NCBI GenBank assembly: GCA_030266385.1 | Contig: JAJDHY010000003.1 | Coordinates: forward strand, 1-38,094 | DNA length: 38,094 nt | From: Desulfovibrio sp. OttesenSCG-928-I05 | GTDB taxonomy: Bacteria > Desulfobacterota > Desulfovibrionia > Desulfovibrionales > Desulfovibrionaceae | Reading direction: 5' to 3' | Part shown: piece after piece, positions 26,029 to 33,627 of the stretch | How positions within the stretch are numbered: the stretch's first letter is position 1 | Layout of the letters: each line of letters starts with the position of its first letter | The notes under the pieces: model-generated | Databases searched by the model: none | What the model was told of the DNA's origin: nothing | What the model saw: the letters and a program-made list of their open reading frames with translations, nothing else | Made by a program: the position numbers and the translations under genes

Positions 26029-27045
26029 CTATGCGGGAAGGGACATGTACAAAAGTACCGTTTCCAGCAACCAGGGCTTGTCTTCCGGCGGCGCAGACCG
26101 CCCGAGAATCCGCCACAGCGGGGCGTTCACGGCATACAAGGGTTTGGGGAACGCCCGCAGCACCGGATCATCCGAATCCGGCAGAGCATGCAACAGCCCC
26201 CGTTCAAACAGTTCCGCGCCCATTATTTCGTGGCAGGAGAACAAACGCGCGCCTTTGGGCAGAAACGGGGCCATGGCCCCAAGAGTGATTTTCCAATCCG
26301 GTCTGGAAACGCCCTGCGCCTCCTGCCCATTTGCACTGCCGCCGTAGTGGGCGAAGGCGGTGAGCATGGCATCGAGCATCTGCTCCTGACTCTGCCCTTC
26401 ACCGAGCAGCCGGGACAAAGACTGCCCCGACGCGGCCACTTCTTCCTGCAGGCGGTAAATTTCTTCAAGCCGTTCTTCCAGATCCCATGCCAGCAGCAGC
26501 GTTTTCTGTGCGGCAACCCGCGCCCGCTCAAGAAAGCCCACATCCGAAGGCGTCATGGGCTGCCCGTCATGCGCTGCCGCATCCTGCCCTTCGCTATCTT
26601 CCGCGCCGTCTTCCGTGCCGTCTTTCCGGCCCTGATGGGCCGCGCCATCCAGAGACGCGAACGCCATCTGGATTTCCCTGTCCATCTCGGAACCGTCAGG
26701 AAAGAGCTGCAACGCGGCAAGTTCCGGTGTTTCCAGACCGGATGCGCCGCCGGAACGAAGCCCCGCGTCCATACGTTCACCGATCGAAAGCATCTCGCGC
26801 AGGACAGCGCGGGCCGCCAGCGGGTCAAAAGGATAGATTGCGGGGTGGTACAGGAGCCGCCCCTGGGCATGGTCGGGAATACTTTCCTCAACGCCGGGAA
26901 GGCCCGGGTGGAAAAAAGCGACGGAAAGGGGAACACGGCAGGGAGCAAAGCCCGGGTGCATATCCGGCACATAGATAAACGCCGAAAAAGCGGGGGCAGA
27001 GGATTTTTCGATCTGTCTGGTTTGCGGCATGGTAGATCCAACCAT
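26029..27045 (-). CDS. Conserved hypothetical protein (338 aa)
   Basis: The product begins MVGSTMPQTRQIEKSSAPAF. I chose the ATG at 27045, with GAGGG 10 bases upstream; an ATG at 27030 is also possible. There is no signal peptide or membrane segment. Residues ~120-150 are very acidic (KDGTEDGAEDSEGQDAAAHD). A leucine/glutamate-rich helical stretch follows (LLLAWDLEERLEEIYRLQEEVAASGQSL). I do not recognise the family. It is transcribed with the HAD phosphatase gene and divergently from the second TRAP operon. Confidence 0.75.
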   Translation of the reverse strand: MVGSTMPQTRQIEKSSAPAFSAFIYVPDMHPGFAPCRVPLSVAFFHPGLPGVEESIPDHAQGRLLYHPAIYPFDPLAARAVLREMLSIGERMDAGLRSGGASGLETPELAALQLFPDGSEMDREIQMAFASLDGAAHQGRKDGTEDGAEDSEGQDAAAHDGQPMTPSDVGFLERARVAAQKTLLLAWDLEERLEEIYRLQEEVAASGQSLSRLLGEGQSQEQMLDAMLTAFAHYGGSANGQEAQGVSRPDWKITLGAMAPFLPKGARLFSCHEIMGAELFERGLLHALPDSDDPVLRAFPKPLYAVNAPLWRILGRSAPPEDKPWLLETVLLYMSLPA

Positions 27046-27199
27046 AACGATTTCCCTCTTTTTCCGCAATGAGCACTCCGGGTTATACGAAAATATCACA
27101 CAAAAATCCGGACGGATTACGCCCGAATCCGGGCATTCCGGCACACGACACCCTGCTGGCCCTACAGCTGCGCCACTCGTCCTCTCCCTTCCCCAGCGC

Positions 27200-27258
27200 T
27201 TGACTTGTATTTAGATAAAATATAGAAGCATAGAAAATATTTATAGCAAAATATTTTC
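27200..27258 (+). promoter_or_regulatory. AT-rich promoter/operator region of TRAP system 2
   Basis: The 27046-27481 gap between divergent genes holds an AT-rich core. TTGACT (27200-27205) is followed by overlapping -10-like boxes near 27216-27228. Then comes a perfect 10-bp inverted repeat GAAAATATTT/AAATATTTTC (27233-27242 and 27249-27258, 6-base spacer), placed like a repressor operator. The remaining ~220 bases to the dctP start hold no further recognisable feature. Confidence 0.5.
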
Positions 27259-27481
27259 ATCTTCCCGGCTCATTACTTTTGGCATAAAACCTTCCGGTCG
27301 GCAATGGCGGACGCGATGCCATCTCATAAAAGGTTCCGCCATCAGTGAAAGGCTGCGCCGGCCTGATGAAAACCCGCTTTTTGCCGGTATGGATATTTTG
27401 GCGTCCTGCCACGTGTTCCGGGCGTTCGCGCCCCTGCCGGGCAGGCGAAATGGACAACCCTTTTACAGGACGGTCTTACTG

Positions 27482-28480
27482 ATGAAAAAATTGCTGGTGT
27501 TCTTGACGATCTGTGTCGCCATGTGCGCTACCTCTGCGGTTGCCGCCGAATTCACCATGAAATTGAATCACGATATGATGGTTGAATCGCCCTTCCACAA
27601 GTCCTGCGTCTATATGAAGGATTTGATCGAGAAGCGCAGCGAAGGCCGCATGCAAGTGGATATTTACCCGGCCATGCAGCTCGGTAACAACCGTGAAATG
27701 ATCGAAGGCGCCCAGATGGGCACCATTGAAGCCATTCTCGTTCCCACCGCCAAGTACGGCGGCTTTGACCAGCGCCTGAACCTTTGCGACCTGCCGTTCC
27801 TGTTCCCCAATGAAAAGGTTCTCTGGGAAATGCTGGAAGGCGAAGTGGGCAAAAAAGCCAAGGAAAACCTCCCCAATATCGGCCTTTACGGCGTGCAATA
27901 CTGGGCTGAAGGCTTCAAGATTCTGACCGCCAACAAGGCCATGACCAGCCCCGCCGACATGAAGGGCCTCAAAATCCGCACCATGGAAGCGCCGCTGATC
28001 ATGTCCCAGTTCAAGGCCTGGGGCGCGAACCCGGTGCCCATCGACTACGCCGAACTCTACAATTCCCTCCAGCAGAAGGTCGTGGACGGTCAGGAAAACC
28101 CCATGGTTTCCATCCACGATATGAAGTTCTATGAAGTGCAGACCCACATGGTCTTCATGGATCACGCCTATCTTTCCTACCTTCTGACCTACAGCAAGGC
28201 CTGGTTCGACAAGCTCCCCAAGGACATCCAGGAAATCGTCTGGCAGGCCGGGCTTGATACCGCCCAGTACCACAAGAGCCTGATGGATGAAACGAACGCC
28301 CGTTATCTTGATGACATCAAGAAGGCCGGCGGCACGGAATTCATCTACCTGACCGAAGAGCAGAAGGCTCCCTGGCGTGAAGCCATCCAGCCCCTGTACA
28401 AGGAATACCGCGATGTTATCGGCGGCGAACTGATCGACCTCGCCGTCAGCGAAAGCAAGCGGCTCAGCGAAGCCAAATAG
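27482..28480 (+). CDS. dctP: TRAP transporter solute-binding protein (DctP family), system 2
   Basis: This 332-residue periplasmic receptor has a signal peptide (MKKLLVFLTICVAMCATSAVAA). DctP hallmarks are the start EFTMKLNHDMMVESPFHKS, the ligand arginine R166 in GLKIRTMEAP, and AELYNSLQQKVVDGQENP. The ATG at 27482 begins the signal peptide; the longer frame from 27389 is not credible. By family it binds a C4-dicarboxylate or sugar acid. It heads dctP-dctQ-dctM on the plus strand. It is only ~15-25% similar by eye to the first DctP, so the two systems are not recent duplicates. Confidence 0.95.
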   Translation: MKKLLVFLTICVAMCATSAVAAEFTMKLNHDMMVESPFHKSCVYMKDLIEKRSEGRMQVDIYPAMQLGNNREMIEGAQMGTIEAILVPTAKYGGFDQRLNLCDLPFLFPNEKVLWEMLEGEVGKKAKENLPNIGLYGVQYWAEGFKILTANKAMTSPADMKGLKIRTMEAPLIMSQFKAWGANPVPIDYAELYNSLQQKVVDGQENPMVSIHDMKFYEVQTHMVFMDHAYLSYLLTYSKAWFDKLPKDIQEIVWQAGLDTAQYHKSLMDETNARYLDDIKKAGGTEFIYLTEEQKAPWREAIQPLYKEYRDVIGGELIDLAVSESKRLSEAK

Positions 28481-28503
28481 CATTCAGATACTACATGCGC
28501 GTA

Positions 28504-28529
28504 GCGTCCCGGGTGAAAACCCGGGACGC
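28504..28529 (+). other. Intercistronic hairpin between dctP and dctQ
   Basis: A perfect 11-bp stem GCGTCCCGGGT/ACCCGGGACGC closes a GAAA tetraloop. It has no U-run. Such hairpins after the binding-protein gene commonly protect its mRNA and raise its level above that of the permeases. Confidence 0.7.
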
Positions 28530-28603
28530 GCTGCTTCCGGGCCTGCCCGCACCAGCGGCCCGCCCGGAAGAACGCGTTGAGAAACACAGGAGAAGACACC
28601 GCC

Positions 28604-29140
28604 GTGTGGAAGAAAATCGATAAGGCCCTGTTCCTTATAGAAGGCTACCTGCCCGGCCTTCTGCTGCTGGGCTCGACGCTGCTGCTGTTCGTCAACATCG
28701 TACTGCGTTACGGATTTCAGGCCTCCACCACCTGGGCCGAGGAAGTCATACGCTACGCCATCGTCTGGGTAACCTTTATCGGGTGCAGCCTCTGTGCCCA
28801 GAGAGGTTCCCATGTCGGCATCGACCTGTTCGCCCAGGCGCTCCCCGAAAAGGGCAAACGCGCGATTCTCGCCGCCGGGCAATTCGCCTCGGCCGTGTTC
28901 ATGGGGTTCTGCGCCTATTACGGGTATGAAATTTTCTCCATGGTCCTGACGATGAAGCAGAAAAGCCCGGCCATGATGATGCCCATGGCCATCGTGTATA
29001 TTTCCATGCCTATCGGTTTTTCGCTTTCCAGCTTCCGTTTTGCTCAGGCCGGGGTAAGAATCCTCCTGAAACCGGGCGACGCGGCGGAAGATTCCATACC
29101 GAAAAGTGCGGATGAGATCGACCTTTCCAGGCTGAATTAG
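28604..29140 (+). CDS. dctQ: TRAP transporter small permease (DctQ family), system 2
   Basis: This 178-residue membrane protein has four hydrophobic segments and the DctQ motif TTWAEEVIRYAIVWVTFIG followed by QRGSHVGIDLF. It is the structural partner of DctM. The start is probably the GTG at 28604 (WKKIDKALFLIEGYLPG), with AGGAG 12 bases upstream; an upstream TTG at 28577 is less likely. It ends 15 bases before dctM. Confidence 0.92.
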   Translation: MWKKIDKALFLIEGYLPGLLLLGSTLLLFVNIVLRYGFQASTTWAEEVIRYAIVWVTFIGCSLCAQRGSHVGIDLFAQALPEKGKRAILAAGQFASAVFMGFCAYYGYEIFSMVLTMKQKSPAMMMPMAIVYISMPIGFSLSSFRFAQAGVRILLKPGDAAEDSIPKSADEIDLSRLN

Positions 29141-29155
29141 GAGACGGTGACGACC

Positions 29156-30439
29156 ATGGTTATAATGCTTTTTGTCTCGCTTTTCGTTCTGTTGCTCCTG
29201 GCCGCTCCCGTCGTGACCGCGCTCGGTTTTTCGGCCTTCATGTCCCTTGGAACCTTTACCGAAGCCAACCTCATGGTGACCGCCCAGCGGCTCTTCGGGG
29301 GGATCGACAAATTTTCGCTGATGAGCGTGCCCTTTTTCATTCTCGCGGCCAACGTGATGAAAAACGGCGGCATCGCCCGGCGCATTCTTGAGTGGGCCCG
29401 CGTGTTCGTCGTCCATCTGGCCGGCGGCATGGCCATCACCACGGAAGTGGCCTGCATGTTTTTCGGGGCCGTTTCCGGTTCTTCCCCGGCCACCGTGGTC
29501 GCCATCGGCGGCCTGATGTACCCGGCCCTGCGAAAAGACGGGTATTCTCCGGGCTTTTCCACCGGCCTCATTACATCCAGCGGTTCCGTGGCCCTGCTGA
29601 TTCCGCCCAGCATCAGCGCCATCATTTACGGCGCGGCCACCGGCGCTTCCGTCGGGGCTCTTTTCATGGCCGGTATCGGCGCGGGCGTGCTCTACGGGCT
29701 GTTCTTCGTTCTGTACTGCTACTGGTACGCCAAAAAGAACAACATCCCGCGTGAAGAAAAGTCTTCTTGGCCGAGCAGAATCAAGGCCACCAAAGAAGCA
29801 GCTTGGGCGCTGGGCATTCCCGTCATCATCATGGGCGGCATTTACGCGGGCATTTTCACGCCCACCGAAGCGTCCGGCGTTTCCGCCATCTACGCCATTT
29901 TCATCGCCATGTTCATTTATAAGGAACTGAACTTCAAGGACCTTATAAAAACCTGCATCGATTCCGCCGAAACCACGGCCCAGGTCATGATGCTGCTGGC
30001 CGCCGCGTCGCTGTTCGGCTACCTTCTCACCGTCGGGCAGGTTCCCCAGACCCTGGCCACTGCGCTGGTCAACAGTGATGTCAGCCGCCTGACCTTCCTG
30101 ATGATGGTCAACGTCATGCTGATCGTCGCGGGCATGTTCATTGACGGCTCGTCCGCCATCGTTATCCTGGCCCCCCTGCTCTATCCGCTGGCCGTAAAGC
30201 TCGGGGTCAACCCCATCCACTTCGGGGTTATCATGGTCGCCAACGCGGCTATCGGGATGTTCACGCCGCCTTTCGGGCTGAACCTTTTCGTGGCCCAGCC
30301 CATTACCGGCAACAAGATGAGTTCCATCATCTCCGGGGTCATGCCCTTTGTGTTCATCAGTATCGTGGCCCTGCTGGTCATTACCTACTGGCCGGAACTG
30401 TCGCTGTTCATTCCCAGAATGATCTACGGAACAGTATAG
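29156..30439 (+). CDS. dctM: TRAP transporter large permease (DctM family), system 2
   Basis: This 427-residue protein has about a dozen membrane segments and DctM motifs MSVPFFILAANVM, FGAVSGSSPATVVAIG, SGSVALLIPPSISAIIYG, TPTEASGVSAIYA and AAIGMFTPPFGLNLFVAQ. It forms the cation-coupled translocation path. The ATG at 29156 is chosen; a GTG at 29147 lies only 3 bases from the GGAG and is too close. A strong terminator follows. Confidence 0.95.
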   Translation: MVIMLFVSLFVLLLLAAPVVTALGFSAFMSLGTFTEANLMVTAQRLFGGIDKFSLMSVPFFILAANVMKNGGIARRILEWARVFVVHLAGGMAITTEVACMFFGAVSGSSPATVVAIGGLMYPALRKDGYSPGFSTGLITSSGSVALLIPPSISAIIYGAATGASVGALFMAGIGAGVLYGLFFVLYCYWYAKKNNIPREEKSSWPSRIKATKEAAWALGIPVIIMGGIYAGIFTPTEASGVSAIYAIFIAMFIYKELNFKDLIKTCIDSAETTAQVMMLLAAASLFGYLLTVGQVPQTLATALVNSDVSRLTFLMMVNVMLIVAGMFIDGSSAIVILAPLLYPLAVKLGVNPIHFGVIMVANAAIGMFTPPFGLNLFVAQPITGNKMSSIISGVMPFVFISIVALLVITYWPELSLFIPRMIYGTV

Positions 30440-30465
30440 GGCACGCGGCTTACAGGCTCACCCCC

Positions 30466-30504
30466 ATCCTCCGCGTCGTGGTGACGGCGCGGAGGATTTT
30501 TTTT
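30466..30504 (+). terminator. Terminator of TRAP operon 2
   Basis: ATCCTCCGCG (30466-30475) pairs with CGCGGAGGAT (30488-30497) and a run of eight T follows. Confidence 0.95.
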
Positions 30505-30546
30505 GCAGGCCGCGTCTGCAAAGCGCCGCAAGACGGCATCCCTGCC

Positions 30547-30575
30547 TTGACATTATTTGACGGCATCTATATACA
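30547..30575 (+). promoter_or_regulatory. Promoter of the rpsF operon
   Basis: TTGACA (30547-30552), a 17-base spacer and TATACA (30570-30575) lie ~60 bases before rpsF. Confidence 0.75.
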
Positions 30576-30635
30576 CCCAGATTCGCCTTGCTCTTCCGGT
30601 TGTTCGGGAGGGCCATATGTCCACAAGGAGATGGT

Positions 30636-30983
30636 ATGAAAAAGTATGAAACCCTGCTGCTCCTTTCCCCGGAGCTTGCCGGTGAAGCGCGTGAGACGGT
30701 TCTCACCACGCTCGTCGGCATCATCGAACGGGAAAAGGGCGTGATGACTGCCACGGACCATTGGGGTATGCGTGACCTCGCCTACCCTGTCCAGAAACAG
30801 ATGCGCGGTTACTTCGTGCGCCTGGAGTTTGATGCTCCCGGTGCGCTGATCGCGGAACTGGAGCGCAACATTCGCATCATGGACGGCATCTTCAAGTTCA
30901 CCACCGTGTGCCTTGACGATGAAAAGAAATCCGTGCGCGGCTCCAGAAAGAAAGCGGAACCCAAAGTGGAGGAGGCAGTCTGA
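30636..30983 (+). CDS. rpsF: 30S ribosomal protein S6
   Basis: This 115-residue protein starts [14 protein letters not shown], with AAGGAG upstream of the ATG at 30636. The S6 ferredoxin-like fold signatures [22 protein letters not shown] and [13 protein letters not shown] are present. The Lys/Glu-rich tail (~15 residues) is longer than in short S6 proteins but common. It binds S18 and 16S rRNA in the platform. Its stop overlaps the rpsR start (ATGA). Confidence 0.97.
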   Translation: MKKYETLLLLSPELAGEARETVLTTLVGIIEREKGVMTATDHWGMRDLAYPVQKQMRGYFVRLEFDAPGALIAELERNIRIMDGIFKFTTVCLDDEKKSVRGSRKKAEPKVEEAV

Positions 30984-31246
30984 TGAGCTTCAAGAAAAAA
31001 TTCACTCCCCGCCGCAAGTTCTGCCGCTTCTGCGCGGACAAGGATCTGCCCCTGGATTACAAGCGTCCTGATATCCTGCGCGATTTCACGACCGAACGCG
31101 GCAAGATTATTGCCCGCCGCATCACCGGCACCTGCGCGTTCCACCAGCGTCGCCTCACGACCCAGATCAAGCGCGCCCGTCAGATGGCTCTCCTGATCTA
31201 CACGGCCACGCACGCCAGCGACGTCAAAAAGAAAAGCGTGCTTTAG
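30983..31246 (+). CDS. rpsR: 30S ribosomal protein S18
   Basis: This 87-residue basic protein has the S18 core [61 protein letters not shown]. The Cys residues CRFC are of the zinc-binding type seen in some S18 proteins. GGAGG precedes the ATG, which overlaps the rpsF stop. It pairs with S6 in the 30S platform. Confidence 0.97.
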   Translation: MSFKKKFTPRRKFCRFCADKDLPLDYKRPDILRDFTTERGKIIARRITGTCAFHQRRLTTQIKRARQMALLIYTATHASDVKKKSVL

Positions 31247-31257
31247 GAGGTGCGGTC

Positions 31258-31794
31258 ATGATGAAAGTTATACTCAGAGCGGACGTTGAAAACCTGGGCA
31301 AGCTCGGCGATGTCGTCACCGTGCGCCCCGGCTACGGCCGCAACTATCTGCTTCCGCAAGGCATGGCCATGCAGGCCACCGCCGGGAACCTGAAGGCCTT
31401 TGAACTGGAGCGCAAAAAGCTCCAGGCCCGCATGGACGCGCTCCGCGCCGAAGCGGGCGATCTGGCCGGCAAGCTCAGCCGCGCCGAAGTGGTCATCACC
31501 ATGCGCGTTGGTGAAAATGACAAGCTGTACGGCTCCGTCACCAGCGCCATGATTTCCGAAATTCTGGAAAGCCAGGGTATCGAAATCGACCGCCGCCGCA
31601 TTCTTCTCGACGCTCCCATCCGGACCATCGGGGAATTCCCGGTACGCGCCCGCCTGCACGCGGACGTTATCGCCGAATTCACCGTCAAGGTGCAGCCGGA
31701 AGAGCGCCACATTGAAGAGGACATCGTGCCGGCCGCTCCCGCCGCCGTCGCGGAAGAAGCCGCTGAAGAAGCTCCCGCTTCCGAAGAAGCCTAG
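31258..31794 (+). CDS. rplI: 50S ribosomal protein L9
   Basis: The N-terminal domain MKVILRADVENLGKLGDVVTVRPGYGRNYLLPQGMAMQAT is diagnostic. A long connecting helix and C-terminal domain (VGENDKLYGSVTSAMISEIL) follow. At 178 residues it is longer than the usual ~150 because of an Ala/Glu-rich acidic tail (APAAVAEEAAEEAPASEEA). AGGAGG lies upstream; either of two adjacent ATG codons (31258 or 31261) could start it. Confidence 0.97.
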   Translation: MMKVILRADVENLGKLGDVVTVRPGYGRNYLLPQGMAMQATAGNLKAFELERKKLQARMDALRAEAGDLAGKLSRAEVVITMRVGENDKLYGSVTSAMISEILESQGIEIDRRRILLDAPIRTIGEFPVRARLHADVIAEFTVKVQPEERHIEEDIVPAAPAAVAEEAAEEAPASEEA

Positions 31795-31815
31795 TCCACA
31801 AATCCGGATCACTTC

Positions 31816-31853
31816 AAGCCCCGGTGGAACACTTCCACCGGGGCTTTATTTTT
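31816..31853 (+). terminator. Terminator after rplI
   Basis: A perfect 14-bp stem (31816-31829 with 31833-31846) with a 3-base loop is followed by TTATTTTT. dnaB therefore probably has its own promoter or relies on readthrough. A weak candidate is TTGCGA (31944-31949) with GACAAT (31966-31971). Confidence 0.9.
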
Positions 31854-32088
31854 GCTATAGCTTCCCTTCGTCGCAATGGAGGGGCCGCGCCCACACGTAC
31901 ACGATCCCCCTTCGCACGCGGCAGGGGAATCCCCCGCACGTCCTTGCGACACAGTTCTTTTCATCGACAATCAACCAACCGTCATATCCTTCTGCAAACG
32001 CTCTTTGACGAAGGAAAGTAGGTCCGGGAGAAAGAGGAAAGCTGCCCCAAAGCACGCCCTTCCCCCGGTCACCGGAGGCATCACCATC

Positions 32089-33447
32089 ATGGCAGACGAA
32101 CTGCGGCATACGCCGCCGCACAGCGTGGAAGCGGAACAGGCCGTTCTGGGCGGGTTGTTCCTGCGCGCCGAGACATTATATATTCTTGTGGATCTGCTCG
32201 TGCCGGACGATTTCTACATCCCGGCCCACCGCTCCATATATCAGGCCTGTCTGGAGCTGTTCCGCAAGACGTCGCCCATCGAACTCCTGTCCGTAGCCGA
32301 GCAGTTGAAATCCATGGGTGAACTGGAAGCGGCAGGCGGCGCGGAATACCTCGGGGAACTCGCCCATTCGATCATCAGCGCGGCCAACGCCGAATATTAC
32401 GCCGGGATCGTGCGGGACAAATCCGTGGCCCGGGCGCTCATCAATTCCTGTTCCTCCATCATTTCCGGCTGTTTTGACCCGACCCGTGAAGTCAAGGAAC
32501 TGCTGGACGAATCCGAACAGGCGGTGTTCGCCGTTTCCGAACGCACCCTGGGCAGGAGTTTCCAGAACTCCCGCGTGCTGGCGGACAAAGTGTTCTCCGA
32601 TCTGGCCAACCGCCTCAACCACAACGATACCCTCACCGGGGTCACCACCGGTTACACGCGGCTGGATGCCATGACCAACGGTTTGCAGCCGTCAGACCTG
32701 ATTATCGTGGCGGCCCGTCCTTCCATGGGCAAAACCGCCTTTGTTCTGAACATGGCCGCCCGCGCGGCCACTCGCCGGGACACGGCTGTAGCCATCTACT
32801 CCCTGGAAATGAGCGCCGAATCCCTGATGCAGCGTATGCTCTGCATGCAAGGCAAGGTCGATCTGACCAAGCTTCGCAAGAACAGCCTTTCCGACGACGA
32901 CTGGCTGAACCTTCAGAATTCCGCCAACGTCCTGCGCGAAGCACCTATTTTTATTGACGATACGCCCGCCATATCCCCCCTTGAGCTCCGCGCCCGGACG
33001 CGCCGTCTCAAGGCCGAGCACAACGTGGGTTTGGTCATCGTGGACTATTTGCAGCTCATGCGCGGCAACAAGCGCACGGATTCCCGCGAGCAGGAAATTT
33101 CCGAAATCTCGCGCAGTCTCAAGGCCATGGCCAAGGAACTGCACGTGCCGGTTATCGCCCTTTCCCAGCTCAACCGGAAACTCGAAGAACGCAAGCTCGA
33201 AGACCGCCGTCCCATCCTTTCGGACCTGCGCGAATCCGGCGCCATCGAGCAGGACGCCGACGTGATCATGTTCATCTTCCGCGAGGCCGCCTACCTGAAA
33301 GCCGCCGAACGCCCCCCCATGGACCGGGCGGAAATCATCATCGGCAAGCAGCGTAACGGTCCCGTCGGTATGGTGGAACTCATGTACATCCCGGCCTACA
33401 CAGCCTTCGAAGACATGACAACCTACGCCCCGGCCATGGAAATGTAG
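32089..33447 (+). CDS. dnaB: Replicative DNA helicase DnaB
   Basis: This 452-residue hexameric 5'-3' helicase of the replication fork has an N-terminal DnaB domain (PPHSVEAEQAVLGGLFL). The RecA-like C-terminal domain carries Walker A (AARPSMGKTAF), SLEMSAESLMQRM, Walker B VIVDYLQLM, and the arginine-finger region SDLRESGAIEQDADVIMF. The ATG at 32089 is preceded by GGAGG and starts the conserved region; the longer frame is spurious. The order rpsF-rpsR-rplI-dnaB is widely conserved. Confidence 0.97.
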   Translation: MADELRHTPPHSVEAEQAVLGGLFLRAETLYILVDLLVPDDFYIPAHRSIYQACLELFRKTSPIELLSVAEQLKSMGELEAAGGAEYLGELAHSIISAANAEYYAGIVRDKSVARALINSCSSIISGCFDPTREVKELLDESEQAVFAVSERTLGRSFQNSRVLADKVFSDLANRLNHNDTLTGVTTGYTRLDAMTNGLQPSDLIIVAARPSMGKTAFVLNMAARAATRRDTAVAIYSLEMSAESLMQRMLCMQGKVDLTKLRKNSLSDDDWLNLQNSANVLREAPIFIDDTPAISPLELRARTRRLKAEHNVGLVIVDYLQLMRGNKRTDSREQEISEISRSLKAMAKELHVPVIALSQLNRKLEERKLEDRRPILSDLRESGAIEQDADVIMFIFREAAYLKAAERPPMDRAEIIIGKQRNGPVGMVELMYIPAYTAFEDMTTYAPAMEM

Positions 33448-33456
33448 CGGTAGGGC

Positions 33457-33611
33457 GCCTCCGGCGGCCGGGGGGAGAGGGAGAACCTTTCCTGAAAATT
33501 CTGCAGGAAAGCAGAATTTGACGCAGGAGCAAAGCGACTGCGCCCCGAAGGGGCGAGGCACAGGAAGTGCCGAGTCAAAAGGTTCTCCCTCTCCCCCCGG
33601 CCGCCGGAGGC
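33457..33611. repeat. Cloverleaf-like palindromic element between convergent genes
   Basis: A perfect 34-bp inverted repeat (33457-33490 with 33578-33611) encloses 87 bases that hold further hairpins. These are a 9-bp stem (33496-33504 with 33511-33519), CGCCCC/GGGGCG (33541-33546 with 33550-33555) overlapping a CGCAG/CTGCG alternative, and GGCAC/GTGCC (33557-33561 with 33567-33571). It begins 9 bases after dnaB and ends 16 bases before the dehydratase gene stop. The right end is shared with the element at 3970-4015. No ORF is seen. Confidence 0.9.
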
Positions 33612-33627
33612 ATCCCTTCCTCCGCAC

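Noticed and set aside
27100-27190. tRNA-like stretch on the minus strand (GGACGAGTGGCGCAGCTGTAGG and a T-arm-like part)
   Set aside because: The D-arm resemblance is fair, but no anticodon arm with a 7-base loop and no matching acceptor stem can be drawn. At most it is a decayed tRNA fragment.
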